Positions 1-8,626 are shown, counted from the first letter of the stretch. The stretch is 64,000 nucleotides of DNA from Anaerolineales bacterium UBA2317 (GCA_002345215.1 DDVH01000025.1:121435-185434); one strand, 5' to 3'. Notes: generated by a model not told the origin, from the sequence alone. Numbers and translations are program-made.

Positions 1-45
1 TAATGCGGATGAACAGCTCGGACAAGATTGCGGGACTAAGGGCAT
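1..45 (-). CDS. Start of an unidentified gene with a CxxC motif, cut by the window edge
   Basis: Only the first 15 codons are inside the window. They read MPLVPQSCPSCSSAL, which begins with a CPSC zinc-ribbon-like knuckle. The start is supported by a GGAG Shine-Dalgarno five bases upstream and a consensus promoter just behind it. The product cannot be named from so little; many small zinc-ribbon proteins start this way. Confidence 0.5.
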   Translation of the reverse strand, partial: MPLVPQSCPSCSSAL

Positions 46-63
46 TTGGACTCCAATGTGGCT

Positions 64-92
64 ATATTAGCAAATATTTTTGGATTTGTCAA
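64..92 (-). promoter_or_regulatory. Sigma-70-type promoter for the edge gene
   Basis: On the minus strand TTGACA (92-87) is followed after 17 bases by TAATAT (69-64). This would give a very short leader before the ATG at 45. The rest of 93-255 is AT-rich and shows no other clear feature. Confidence 0.6.
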
Positions 93-254
93 TATTTTTG
101 ATTCAATACAAAATATTTTTGTTTTTGTTAAATTTATTTGTATTTTCTGGCTTTTTGACCTATTTCTATTCCCATAATTTGACTACACGACATAAATCCG
201 CTTCTTTGCTCGGTTTGGCTTGATTCATGAACCTCAACATTTGACTTGATTTAA

Positions 255-287
255 TTAAAATAAAAACTCACTCTCTTGAGTGAGTTT
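255..287 (-). terminator. Intrinsic terminator after the RTX-like gene
   Basis: A perfect 9-bp stem (265-273 with 278-286) with a TCTT/AAGA loop is followed on the minus strand by a T-rich tract. It lies about 10 bases past the stop codon of the RTX-repeat gene and closes the riboswitch-headed operon. Confidence 0.8.
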
Positions 288-295
288 CGTAAGGG

Positions 296-685
296 TTATT
301 GCACTTCACCTTCACAAGCGATAAAAATATCTTCCCCTGCCCCGCCTAGGCAAATATCATTCCCGTCGCCACCAGTGATTGTGTCATCCCCACCTCCGCC
401 GACGATGCAATCATTGCCGCCTAGCCCATCAATCGTATCTATGTTTGAGCTAGCGAGAATCAGGTCATTACCTGCGGTGCCGGTGATAACTCCAGAACCT
501 GTAATCAAAGTCGTTAAGGTTAAACCTGCACAAGCAGAAGGTCTGAGGTGACCAATCTGAAACGAGAGTATTACATTGTCCAGCCGTGTAGGCGGAATTG
601 TATTGGTAGTAGCAATGGCTGTTAGTGTGCTTGCAAGGACAATCACGATAAGGCTAAAAACCAAGAAGCGAAATATAAAGCGCAT
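296..685 (-). CDS. Small exported protein with RTX-type calcium-binding repeats
   Basis: 129 residues. An N-terminal hydrophobic signal or anchor segment (about 5-25) is followed from about residue 70 by five tandem nonapeptides of the GGxGxDxxx type, such as GGGGDDTIT and GGDGNDICL. This is the hemolysin-type calcium-binding repeat, which folds as a parallel beta roll on Ca2+. Several cysteines within and beside the repeats suggest disulfides outside the cell. RTX proteins normally leave by type I secretion with a C-terminal signal; here an N-terminal signal is present and the protein is very short. The ATG is two bases after the signal-peptidase stop codon, so the two genes are probably translationally coupled. 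The exact role is unknown; a surface or matrix component is likely. Confidence 0.8.
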   Translation of the reverse strand: MRFIFRFLVFSLIVIVLASTLTAIATTNTIPPTRLDNVILSFQIGHLRPSACAGLTLTTLITGSGVITGTAGNDLILASSNIDTIDGLGGNDCIVGGGGDDTITGGDGNDICLGGAGEDIFIACEGEVQ

Positions 686-687
686 GG

Positions 688-2508
688 TTATAGTTTAATC
701 CTTGGTAATACAGTCTCTTGGGCAAGTTCAAACTCTATTTTTCCAGTTTCAATACTATATTCAAATTCGCCAAAACTTTCTTGAATTTTCGGTTTGGCAT
801 TCACACTCTGTGTGTGTGTTAAAACAGTTTGAGGCATTTCAGGCTGTGGTTCATATACATAAACGATACGCGGTTTTTGTTGATGAGAATCTTCAACAGG
901 TTTTTCTTGTATCAACTGCGTTGGTACTTTGATTGGCTCTGTTGGTGTAGTAATCTCTACGATAGGCGTTTGAACTTCTTCAACATGTTCGTGCTTCCCT
1001 GTCAGCATATAACGATACGTCGTCCCATTACTTTGGACAAAATAATAATGTAAAGAATCTCGCATTGTGTGCAATATCATTGTGCCATGTCGCTCTGCAA
1101 GGCGGGCAAGGTCGTTAATGCTATGGACGTCAATAACAGAAGAAGTCTGCGCAAGGTTTTGCTCATATACATCTACCAACATGCCACCATACTTTAATTG
1201 GATAAGCGAATGTTGATTTTGATTGACTTTTCGATATAAATTCACGCCTGCGAAAATAGCACTTGCGAGTGATATCCCAAATCCTAACAGGGAGACGAAA
1301 CGCATCATCCACACGGGAATTTGGAATCCTAAAACCGAAAGGGTATTCTGCTCAGAAGCAGAAGAAACTGCCATCCCAGATTGATTGGCATAAAGCGGGT
1401 CAGGTTGTGATATTTCTTCAGAAAGATAAAAATGGATTTTGTCGTATTTAAATACCATCTTTGGTGAAAATTCATCATTCACCAATATGCCATTCGCATT
1501 GGCGGTGAAAGAAGCATCAGAAACAATCTCTAAGGTGTAAGCAGTTTGCTTTAATCCCGTCTCTTGTTCTACAAGATTGACAATAGATTCAACCTGACAT
1601 AAGTCTAAGGTTGTGGTGGCAAAATAAGTATTTCCACTAAATACGGTTTCTGGGGTGAGAGGGATGGTCCGTTGCCAACCACTTTGTGCATCAAGAATGC
1701 GTGCATACATACTTTGTTTACCAGCCATGCTTTGTAAATTGTTGCTTAACACGTTGTAAGTGAAACCAATATTCAGGTAACAAGTGAGTTTAGGGAATAC
1801 AGGTTCACCAGAGCGGACAACTTCTGTGTCATAGACACCGGGTGTTCCCGTAGCAGAGTAATAGAAATAGCCTTCTTGTTGATATGAAATATTTTCAGTA
1901 GGGCGGTTAAGCGGGCGAGTAAAGGAATAAATTCCCAATATCAGAAATAAGAACGCAAAAAAAACAAATCCAATTATTGTAGCTGTTCCACTAAAGGAGA
2001 ATGCAAGAACTGGATTTTCTTTTTTATTCTTTTGTGAAGGGGTTTGGAATACATCTATCATAAGAAACACTCCCATCAAAGCAACTGTGAGCACCATATT
2101 TAATGGCGCTCGCATCCACTCGATGAATTTACCAACTTTTGGAATATGCAACCACAATTTTCCAATAACTTCTGCTTGGGTTGGCTGATATGAGTCCAAC
2201 CATGAATTGTTATCCCCTTGGAGAACGAAGCGGTCTAATTCCATTCCAATAATGCGATGAAAAACATAACTGCCTATGTTTGGGTCGTGATATACAACCG
2301 CATCCCCCACTCCATAACTTGGTTGTGTACGAACAAGTACCAAGTCGCCCAAATGAAATCCAGGCTCCATGCTGATCCCATCTACAATAACATAAGTCAC
2401 CCAACCGCCAAGTTTAGCGGGGGCAAGCGTTATCCAGAAAATGATGCAGAGGAGTAATGAAGACAACGCAACAAAAACAGAGGATTGGCTTTTGCTGAGT
2501 TTTATCAT
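688..2508 (-). CDS. SipW/archaeal-type signal peptidase I fused to a DUF5305-like domain
   Basis: 606 residues. Residues 10-30 form a membrane anchor. The S26 peptidase domain follows with SMEP (catalytic Ser46), a GDLVLVR strand, and FHRIIG in which His84 stands where bacterial LepB has Lys. A Ser/His dyad is the mark of the S26B class (SipW, archaeal and ER signal peptidases). After a second membrane segment (about 136-156) and a third (about 175-196) comes an extracellular beta-rich region resembling DUF5305, a last membrane helix near 400-425, and a cytoplasmic tail of about 180 residues rich in Pro/Glu/Gln. The gene directly follows an exported protein with a SipW-type leader, its likely substrate. 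No strong Shine-Dalgarno precedes the ATG. The peptidase call is firm; the DUF5305 assignment is by recall of the family pattern. Confidence 0.85.
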   Translation of the reverse strand: MIKLSKSQSSVFVALSSLLLCIIFWITLAPAKLGGWVTYVIVDGISMEPGFHLGDLVLVRTQPSYGVGDAVVYHDPNIGSYVFHRIIGMELDRFVLQGDNNSWLDSYQPTQAEVIGKLWLHIPKVGKFIEWMRAPLNMVLTVALMGVFLMIDVFQTPSQKNKKENPVLAFSFSGTATIIGFVFFAFLFLILGIYSFTRPLNRPTENISYQQEGYFYYSATGTPGVYDTEVVRSGEPVFPKLTCYLNIGFTYNVLSNNLQSMAGKQSMYARILDAQSGWQRTIPLTPETVFSGNTYFATTTLDLCQVESIVNLVEQETGLKQTAYTLEIVSDASFTANANGILVNDEFSPKMVFKYDKIHFYLSEEISQPDPLYANQSGMAVSSASEQNTLSVLGFQIPVWMMRFVSLLGFGISLASAIFAGVNLYRKVNQNQHSLIQLKYGGMLVDVYEQNLAQTSSVIDVHSINDLARLAERHGTMILHTMRDSLHYYFVQSNGTTYRYMLTGKHEHVEEVQTPIVEITTPTEPIKVPTQLIQEKPVEDSHQQKPRIVYVYEPQPEMPQTVLTHTQSVNAKPKIQESFGEFEYSIETGKIEFELAQETVLPRIKL

Positions 2509-2533
2509 TTTGATTCAAAGGGGAAAATTTAGA

Positions 2534-2595
2534 ACTAGGTTTGCTCAATGCTCCTGCCAACCTTCAAAATCAGGTGACACCGAAACAAACCTAGT
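2534..2595 (-). other. Inverted repeat in the exported-protein/peptidase intergenic gap
   Basis: A perfect 10-bp repeat, ACTAGGTTTG at 2534-2543 and CAAACCTAGT at 2586-2595, encloses 42 bases that contain smaller stems (for example ACCT/AGGT). It lies inside the transcript between two operon genes, and the arm nearest the peptidase start is not followed by a T tract. It could be an RNA processing or stability structure, a translation control element, or a small mobile repeat. No known RNA family was recognised. Confidence 0.5.
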
Positions 2596-2619
2596 CTTTT
2601 GAATTACAAAGATTCCAAT

Positions 2620-2979
2620 TTAGTTGCCGGTAGCAACCACACGTAATTGGTTAATAGTGGAAACTGCTAAACCAGTGGTGTCACATTCCCAAACAGTGCC
2701 AGCATCTAACGTGCAAGAATACCAAGTACCAGAAGCAACCAATTGGGCTTCTACTTGAGTTGCGGCAGCGCCTAAATCAAATGAGACGCTGTCAAGAGTT
2801 GAAGGGTCACTGGCATTCAAGGTGTAAGCAACACTGGTTACAGTGTAACCACTTACTGTACCAGACCCATCACCAGCACGGGTATCAGGCACTGTATTGG
2901 ATGCAGCAAAGGCGTAAGCCGCAGCAGAGATGGCAACGATAACGAACACGGTCAACAAAACTTTCATATTTCTTAACAT
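2620..2979 (-). CDS. SipW-dependent-type exported protein
   Basis: 119 residues. The N-terminus (MLRNMKVLLTVFVIV) is a short charged region plus a hydrophobic core ending in AYAFAASNTVP. This is the pattern of small exported proteins common in Chloroflexota and related to SipW/TasA-type substrates. The mature part is a beta-rich domain of about 95 residues with one Cys pair (YSCTLD, WECDT) that probably forms a disulfide. The start is fixed by AAGGAG seven bases before the ATG; a second in-frame ATG four codons later lacks such a site. The gene is the first after the c-di-GMP riboswitch, and its probable processing peptidase is next. A surface or matrix fibre subunit is the likely role, by analogy only. 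Confidence 0.75.
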   Translation of the reverse strand: MLRNMKVLLTVFVIVAISAAAYAFAASNTVPDTRAGDGSGTVSGYTVTSVAYTLNASDPSTLDSVSFDLGAAATQVEAQLVASGTWYSCTLDAGTVWECDTTGLAVSTINQLRVVATGN

Positions 2980-3028
2980 GGCATTTCTCCTTAAAATTTG
3001 GTTTTAATGAAGGTTGTATGCCATCCGA

Positions 3029-3060
3029 ACAAAAAAGCTTGGCTTCTATTAAAGCCAAGC
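3029..3060 (-). terminator. Riboswitch expression-platform terminator
   Basis: On the minus strand GCTTGGCT (3060-3053) pairs with AGCCAAGC (3044-3037) and is followed by TTTTTTG, a classical intrinsic terminator. It lies between the aptamer and the start codon at 2979. The 5' arm overlaps GGCTTGGC (3061-3054), which can instead pair with GCCAAGCC (3097-3090) at the aptamer 3' end, so termination and antitermination exclude each other. Confidence 0.8.
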
Positions 3061-3079
3061 CAAGCACAATGCATATTGT

Positions 3080-3172
3080 GATCTTCGGCGGCTTGGCGGT
3101 CATGGTTGATTTACAACTTTAGACCCATAGCTTTGCGTCTCCAGCTTTCACTGGATTTGCCTTTTTCGGATG
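3080..3172 (-). ncRNA. Cyclic di-GMP-I (GEMM-I) riboswitch aptamer
   Basis: The minus strand shows the conserved GEMM-I blocks in order: GGCAAATCC, a GAAA-capped hairpin (CCAG-TGAAAG-CTGG), then AGACGCAAAGC, then a GGGTCTAA block with its own hairpin, and GACCGCCAAGCCGCC at the 3' side. The invariant GACGCAAAGC and GGGTCTAA strings and the tetraloop hairpin make the class assignment strong. A TATAGT -10-like box lies just upstream (3187-3182). The gap 2980-3279 holds nothing else besides this element and its terminator. Confidence 0.9.
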
Positions 3173-3279
3173 TCTGACAATACTATAGCACATCTTATTA
3201 CATTTTCACCTTACAGGAAGTTTGCAAGTAAAAAAGGGCTTCAGATAAAAAATAGGCATTGATTAAACTGATTATTTTA

Positions 3280-4725
3280 TTATTTTGAAACATCTTTTTT
3301 AACAAGAATTTGAGGCAACATTCGGTAGATGTAAATAGATAAAAAAATTAAGAATGGAATCATAGCCAAAATTGGACGCGGAAATCCCTCTACCCATTGC
3401 ATTTGCCAAGCGTAATAGACAAAAGTTGTTAACACAATCCCGCCTAATAATGAACTTAGTCCAAGCATATACCATGAATATGCTTTATAAATTTGAAATA
3501 ACATAAACAAACTAAAGAAGATAACTGTCCCGAAGAAGATTGCAAATCTTTGAGTACGTAAAAAACCTGTGTCGAATAAACCAAGTCGAAGCACGAAAGC
3601 TAGTTTTATTATTACGGCAATCAAAACGACATCAAATAATATTATCCCCAATTTATTTGAATTATTCCGTACCCAATCTCTGGCTGGAACTTCTAAACAC
3701 TTATAAATTAAGACACACAAAATAATCGTGACGGGTATATATATCACCAAAAATGCATGGGGAGATAATGTAATAGAAAAATAACTTAAGATACGTTCAA
3801 ACCACCAACGAAATGGAACATGCAAGATATACAAAGCATAACTAGAATCTCCTAACAAAACCAACCAGCGATGACTCAAAAGTTTAGATAGTCCAGTTGA
3901 GTCTGATGCTAAGGCTAGAATGGTGATAAGAAAAAGTGGGGCAAGCAGACCTACATCTAATGAAAAGGTTCTCCCAAAAATATGTTGAACATCTCGAAAA
4001 TATAAAGCACTGAGAACAAACAACATGGAAAAAAATATCAAAGATAGATTTACAAAGGAAGAAGTATTTTGGTTTGCTCGGTGCTTCAAATACCAAATCC
4101 CTCCGACAAAGCCAAGCAAGAAAGCATTGAGGTGAAAAGGTGGAAAATATCCCAGAAAGTATCTGGTTGTAGAGTTTAGGTAACCAATTAGCAGTGTAGA
4201 ATGAACGAGTTGACTCAATGCCCAAAACATCACAGAAAGCCAGATTAATCTCTTAACAGGTTGATTTAACATAAAAAACAAAAAGACAGGAACAAGAATA
4301 TAAAAAAATACTTCAACAGATAATGACCAAGCCGCAATGTTATAAGAAACCGAATATTCAGGAATCCATGCTTGATATAAAAACAAGTTAGCAAGAAATT
4401 CTTTTAATCTTGTTTTTGGCACAATATCTATGTAATAAAAGCAAGTGACCAAGAAAGAAAAAATATAAACTGGATAAATCCGTGAAAATCGGGTTAGCCA
4501 ATATTTCCGTGTTTCAAAACCTGAAGGCGAAGGGCGGTAATAAACATAAGCCATCACAAAGCCTGATAGCACATAAAAATAACTAACAGCCGTTAATCCA
4601 GAAGCAAATATGGATGGTATTTGAAAAAAGCCAAAGTCTCTTCCACTATGAAAGAAGACAACCGACAACGCGGCGAGAAAGCGAGTAAATGTAAGCTGAT
4701 TAATCTTTTCAGTAGACTGTTGCAT
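3280..4725 (-). CDS. Acyltransferase 3 (OafA/YrhL-type) membrane protein
   Basis: 481 residues with about ten or more predicted membrane helices. Family marks are FTRFLAALSVVFFH near the start, LSGFVMAYVY, WLTRFSRIYPVY and AAWSLSVEVFFY, all in the usual order for acyltransferase family 3. These enzymes transfer acyl groups (often acetyl) across the membrane onto cell-surface or exopolysaccharide sugars. The C-terminal 110 residues carry extra hydrophobic helices. It is transcribed away from the ABC exporter gene that starts at 4773. The substrate cannot be told. The nearby c-di-GMP-controlled surface genes make an envelope glycan plausible. Confidence 0.85.
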   Translation of the reverse strand: MQQSTEKINQLTFTRFLAALSVVFFHSGRDFGFFQIPSIFASGLTAVSYFYVLSGFVMAYVYYRPSPSGFETRKYWLTRFSRIYPVYIFSFLVTCFYYIDIVPKTRLKEFLANLFLYQAWIPEYSVSYNIAAWSLSVEVFFYILVPVFLFFMLNQPVKRLIWLSVMFWALSQLVHSTLLIGYLNSTTRYFLGYFPPFHLNAFLLGFVGGIWYLKHRANQNTSSFVNLSLIFFSMLFVLSALYFRDVQHIFGRTFSLDVGLLAPLFLITILALASDSTGLSKLLSHRWLVLLGDSSYALYILHVPFRWWFERILSYFSITLSPHAFLVIYIPVTIILCVLIYKCLEVPARDWVRNNSNKLGIILFDVVLIAVIIKLAFVLRLGLFDTGFLRTQRFAIFFGTVIFFSLFMLFQIYKAYSWYMLGLSSLLGGIVLTTFVYYAWQMQWVEGFPRPILAMIPFLIFLSIYIYRMLPQILVKKDVSK

Positions 4726-4772
4726 CCTGTAATTTTACTCTTTGGCTAGCAACATCGGGTAAACTTAAGGTC

Positions 4773-6281
4773 ATGCCATCCAACATTTCATCTTCCCCTC
4801 TCATTGAAATTCAAAATTTAAGAAAAGTGTATCAAACCCCCGCTGGTGACTTTACAGCTGTCAACAACATTGACCTTGAAGTGCAACGCGGGGAATTTGT
4901 TGCCATCATTGGTAAATCTGGGAGTGGAAAATCCACTTTCATTAATATGATTACAGGCATAGATCGCCCCACTTCTGGTGAAATTATCATTGATGGTGCG
5001 CCTGTACATTCTTATAATGAGTCGCAAATGGCGGCATGGCGTGGAAAAAACTTGGGAATTGTTTTTCAATTTTTTCAATTATTTCCAACGCTCACCCTTT
5101 TAGAAAATGTAATTTTCCCCATGGAGTTGAATAATCTCTACACGAAAAACGAACGCAAAGAACGAGCGATGGCTTTGCTTGAAAAAGTAGAGATGACTCA
5201 ACAAGCGTATAAACTTCCTTCGGCTGTTTCAGGCGGGCAACAACAGCGCGTTGCGATTGCTCGCGCCTTAGCCAATGACCCGCCTTTGATTGTCGCCGAT
5301 GAACCCACAGGTAATTTAGATTCAAAAACAGCCACGAAAATCTTTTCACTATTTGAAGATTTGGTTGCTTCGGGAAAAACAATCTTGATGGTGACACACG
5401 ATAGCGACCTTGCCCGCCGCGTGAATCGGACTGTCTTAATTTCTGACGGTGAAGTGGTTAATGAATATCTTGTGAGAGCATTATCAAAATTAAATCAAGA
5501 CCAGTTAGTAGAAATAGCAAGGCACGTCAAACCGCAGACTTTTCCATCAGGTGCGAATATTATCCGCGAGGGAGAAGTTGGAGATAAGTTTTATATTTTG
5601 TTAGATGGCAAAACGGATGTATATATCAAAGAGCCTGGTGGCAGTGAGTTGGTTGTCAACCAGCTTGAGCGTGGACAATACTTTGGTGAAATGGCATTGC
5701 TCGGAAATGGAATCCGCACTGCGACGGTGAAGGCATCTGCTGAGGGTCCAGTATCAGTTGTCGCTTTAGATAATGAAGCGTTTAATCGTCTCATTGCTGA
5801 TTCGCGTACGTTAAGAGAAGAGTTGACGAGCATCATCGAAAAAAGAAATATCTATAATCAATTGCAAGCGATTTCATCTTTCAATCAAATAACGTTAGCA
5901 GAAATTCTCAAACAGATGAAACCGATTCAATATGAATCAGAACATGAAATTATCAAGCAAGGCGATGTTGGAAAAACTTTTTATTTGTTGCTTGATGGTC
6001 AAGTGGATATTTTGGTAAAAAATGAACACGGCGAAGAAGTGCGTGTGAATCAATTAAGTAAAGGGGCATATTTTGGTGAGATGGCGATGATGGGCGATAA
6101 ACGCCGCCAAGCGACGGTGCGTGTGAGCAAGGGAAAATTTGCAAAAGTGATTGAGTTGACTGCTGAAGAATTTGAAAAACTTACAGAATCATCTGCTGAA
6201 TTTAAAACACATGTACAAAAAGTTGCTGGTGTACGCAAAAAAGAAATTGAGGGCAGTAGCAAACGCAAGGTGCGAAAATGA
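4773..6281 (+). CDS. MacB/LolD-type ABC ATPase fused to two cyclic-nucleotide-binding domains
   Basis: 502 residues. Residues 1-230 are an ABC ATPase: Walker A GKSGSGKST, signature VSGGQQQRVAIARA, Walker B LIVADEPTGNLD, and H-loop MVTHD. The pattern is that of MacB/LolD exporters that pair with FtsX-type permeases. Two CNMP/CAP-type domains follow (about 240-350 and 365-490). Each keeps the phosphate-binding cassette, YFGEMALL..IRTATV in the first and YFGEMAMM..RRQATV in the second, with the Glu and Arg that hold the ribose and phosphate in real cAMP/cGMP binders. The stop codon overlaps the permease start by ATGA. Transport gated by a nucleotide second messenger is a direct inference from this fusion; the ligand is unknown. 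Confidence 0.9.
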   Translation: MPSNISSSPLIEIQNLRKVYQTPAGDFTAVNNIDLEVQRGEFVAIIGKSGSGKSTFINMITGIDRPTSGEIIIDGAPVHSYNESQMAAWRGKNLGIVFQFFQLFPTLTLLENVIFPMELNNLYTKNERKERAMALLEKVEMTQQAYKLPSAVSGGQQQRVAIARALANDPPLIVADEPTGNLDSKTATKIFSLFEDLVASGKTILMVTHDSDLARRVNRTVLISDGEVVNEYLVRALSKLNQDQLVEIARHVKPQTFPSGANIIREGEVGDKFYILLDGKTDVYIKEPGGSELVVNQLERGQYFGEMALLGNGIRTATVKASAEGPVSVVALDNEAFNRLIADSRTLREELTSIIEKRNIYNQLQAISSFNQITLAEILKQMKPIQYESEHEIIKQGDVGKTFYLLLDGQVDILVKNEHGEEVRVNQLSKGAYFGEMAMMGDKRRQATVRVSKGKFAKVIELTAEEFEKLTESSAEFKTHVQKVAGVRKKEIEGSSKRKVRK

Positions 6282-8623
6282 GTGTTCGCGCAAAAAAAAT
6301 CTTTCGTGATTTAACTGTCAACAAAGCGCGCAGTTTGTTGATTATTCTTGCTGTGGCGATTGGCGTTGCCGCATTCGGTTTAATGTTGACTGGGCGAATT
6401 GTGTTGGAAGAAAATTTACGCGATGGTTACGCGGCGACAAAGCCTGCTCAAACTATCTTAACGCTTTCAGCATTTGATGATGATTTGTTAAACAGTATTC
6501 ATGAATTAGATTATGTGGAAGAAAGTTTTGCCTTCCGTTTAGATTCTGCTCGCCTCCAATCTTCAGGTGATGTTTGGTTGAGCATGGAAATTTATACTTT
6601 GCCTGAGTTTGATTCAATCCCACTCAACAAATTAAATTCAGAAGATGAGTTAACAACTCCCCCTCTAAATTCTATTTACCTTGAACGCTCGTTGAATAAT
6701 GTCATGCAAGTTGGTGATTCAATTACAGTTGAATTATTAAGTGGTGATTTGCATACGCTCAAGGTCGCAGGTTTCGTCAATGACTTGTCTCGTCTGCCAT
6801 CTGAAATTAGTTTAACAGGTGTCGGTTATATCTCACTTGAAACTGCCGAAGAACTTGGTTTTGACACTCAATATAACCAATTGGCTATTTCGTTTACTAA
6901 CGCAAAATCAAGAGCCGAAATTGAAAAAGAAACCACAAAATTAATTACAGAAATTGAAGCTGAAAATTATTTTGTTTTGCGAGCTTCAATTCCACAACCA
7001 AATAAATATGTGCTTGGCGATAACATGACTTCAGTTTTGTTCATCCTAAACGCATTAGGCATTTTGACATTAATCTTGAGTGCGTTTTTAGTGACGAGTG
7101 TTATGTCGGCTGTGATGTCACAACAAATTCCACAAATCGGGATTTTGAAATCTTTGGGTGCTCGTATTTCGCAAACCATGTCAATTTATTTTCAAGAAGT
7201 GTTATTGTTTGGCATCATCGCATTGATTCTTTCTATTCCAATGGGATTAATCGGCGCATATTTTCTCGCCGATGGCGTTGCTACGGGAATGAATTTTGAT
7301 GTCACTCAATTTCATTTACCAACCCAAACTTTAATATTACAAGCATTTAGTGCTTTGCTTGCACCGTTATTGGCTTCTTTGGTTCCAATTATTTCTGGTT
7401 CGCGCATCACCATTCGAGAAGCAATCAGCAATTACAAACCTGAAAATACAAAAAATGCAAGTCGCTTTGGTGATTTGCCTCAACTCATAAATTTATCCAT
7501 TCGCAATACATTTCGTCGCAAAGGTCGTTTGTTGTTAACATTTTTTGCTTTGTTGCTTGCAGGCGCAATGTTTATCGCCATCATCGGTATTCGACAATCC
7601 ATGCGCAATGCAGTAGCAGAACTTCAAGGTGATTTGAATTACGATATCAGTTTTGATTTTGCTCAAGCGTATCCAATTGAGTCAATTAAAGATGAAATTG
7701 CAAAAGTCAATCAAATTGAATCAATTGAAACATGGGCAGTCAATGATGCGCGACTTGTTATCAACGACGAACATCAAACTGGAAGCATTATCATGTATGG
7801 CGTGCCAGAAGATACCACAATGGCGCAACCTGCTGTCATTCACGGCACATGGCTTGATGAAAATATCACGCGCGGAATTTATGTCAACGCCGATTTTATG
7901 GATTTATCACCCAATCTAAAAATCGGTTCGGTTATCAAATTAAATATCAATGGCACAGAAGAAGAATGGACTATCATCGGCTCAGGCGGTCGCGGATTTA
8001 TTCCGACTGCTTATGTTTTTTATGATGACTTAACTGCACAAACAGGTTTAGATGGCTTCGCGAACCGCCTCGTTATACAGACGGGTCAATCTGATTCTGT
8101 TTCTCAATCTCGAATCCAATCTGACGCATTGTCTCACCTAGCAGAGAATAACTTCTTCGTCGTCAACTCACAAACTACGACTCAACTCAAAGAAACCACC
8201 GCCGCTCAAATGGATATTTTAATTATCTTATTACTAGCCATGGTGATTCTTATCGCAGTCGTCGGTGGACTTGGTTTAGCGATTACGATGAGTTTGAATG
8301 TCATCGAACGCACTCGTGAAATTGGAATCTTGCGTTCGTTAGGCGCACAAAATGGAGTTGTAAGACGCGTTGTGATTATTGAAGGTTTAGTAATCGGATT
8401 AATCAGTTGGGCAATTTCTATTCCATGCTCTATTCCACTTGCAATATGGCTTGGAAATTCATTAGGCAACTCCCTGCTCGCCAGACCTTTAGATTATATT
8501 TTTTCAATTCCTGCCTTATTAACTTGGCTCGGATTAACCGTTTTCATCTCAATCATCGCCAGCATTCTACCTGCTCAATCTGCCGCAAAATTAACCATCC
8601 GTGATGCGTTGGTGTATGAATAA
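6278..8623 (+). CDS. FtsX/MacB-type ABC transporter permease with two FtsX units
   Basis: 781 residues. The first half has one N-terminal helix (about 15-37), an extracytoplasmic domain, and three helices (about 250-380). The second half repeats this plan (helix near 415-435, extracytoplasmic domain, three helices 650-775). The cytoplasmic turns QIPQIGILKSLGA and ERTREIGILRSLGA are the usual FtsX coupling motifs. The ATG overlaps the ATPase stop codon, so the two subunits are co-translated. Such exporters move lipoproteins, peptides or lipids or act as mechanotransmitters. It ends four bases before the convergent SLC13 permease gene. Confidence 0.9.
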   Translation: MSVRAKKIFRDLTVNKARSLLIILAVAIGVAAFGLMLTGRIVLEENLRDGYAATKPAQTILTLSAFDDDLLNSIHELDYVEESFAFRLDSARLQSSGDVWLSMEIYTLPEFDSIPLNKLNSEDELTTPPLNSIYLERSLNNVMQVGDSITVELLSGDLHTLKVAGFVNDLSRLPSEISLTGVGYISLETAEELGFDTQYNQLAISFTNAKSRAEIEKETTKLITEIEAENYFVLRASIPQPNKYVLGDNMTSVLFILNALGILTLILSAFLVTSVMSAVMSQQIPQIGILKSLGARISQTMSIYFQEVLLFGIIALILSIPMGLIGAYFLADGVATGMNFDVTQFHLPTQTLILQAFSALLAPLLASLVPIISGSRITIREAISNYKPENTKNASRFGDLPQLINLSIRNTFRRKGRLLLTFFALLLAGAMFIAIIGIRQSMRNAVAELQGDLNYDISFDFAQAYPIESIKDEIAKVNQIESIETWAVNDARLVINDEHQTGSIIMYGVPEDTTMAQPAVIHGTWLDENITRGIYVNADFMDLSPNLKIGSVIKLNINGTEEEWTIIGSGGRGFIPTAYVFYDDLTAQTGLDGFANRLVIQTGQSDSVSQSRIQSDALSHLAENNFFVVNSQTTTQLKETTAAQMDILIILLLAMVILIAVVGGLGLAITMSLNVIERTREIGILRSLGAQNGVVRRVVIIEGLVIGLISWAISIPCSIPLAIWLGNSLGNSLLARPLDYIFSIPALLTWLGLTVFISIIASILPAQSAAKLTIRDALVYE

Positions 8624-8626
8624 CGA

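Noticed and set aside
276..551. Open frame of 91 codons on the plus strand, Pro/Ser-rich
   Set aside because: It is the reverse of the RTX repeats; the low-complexity reading comes from the nonapeptide code on the other strand.
2885..3103. Open frame of 72 codons on the minus strand across the riboswitch
   Set aside because: It overlaps the aptamer, the terminator and the start of the exported-protein gene, and has no ribosome site.
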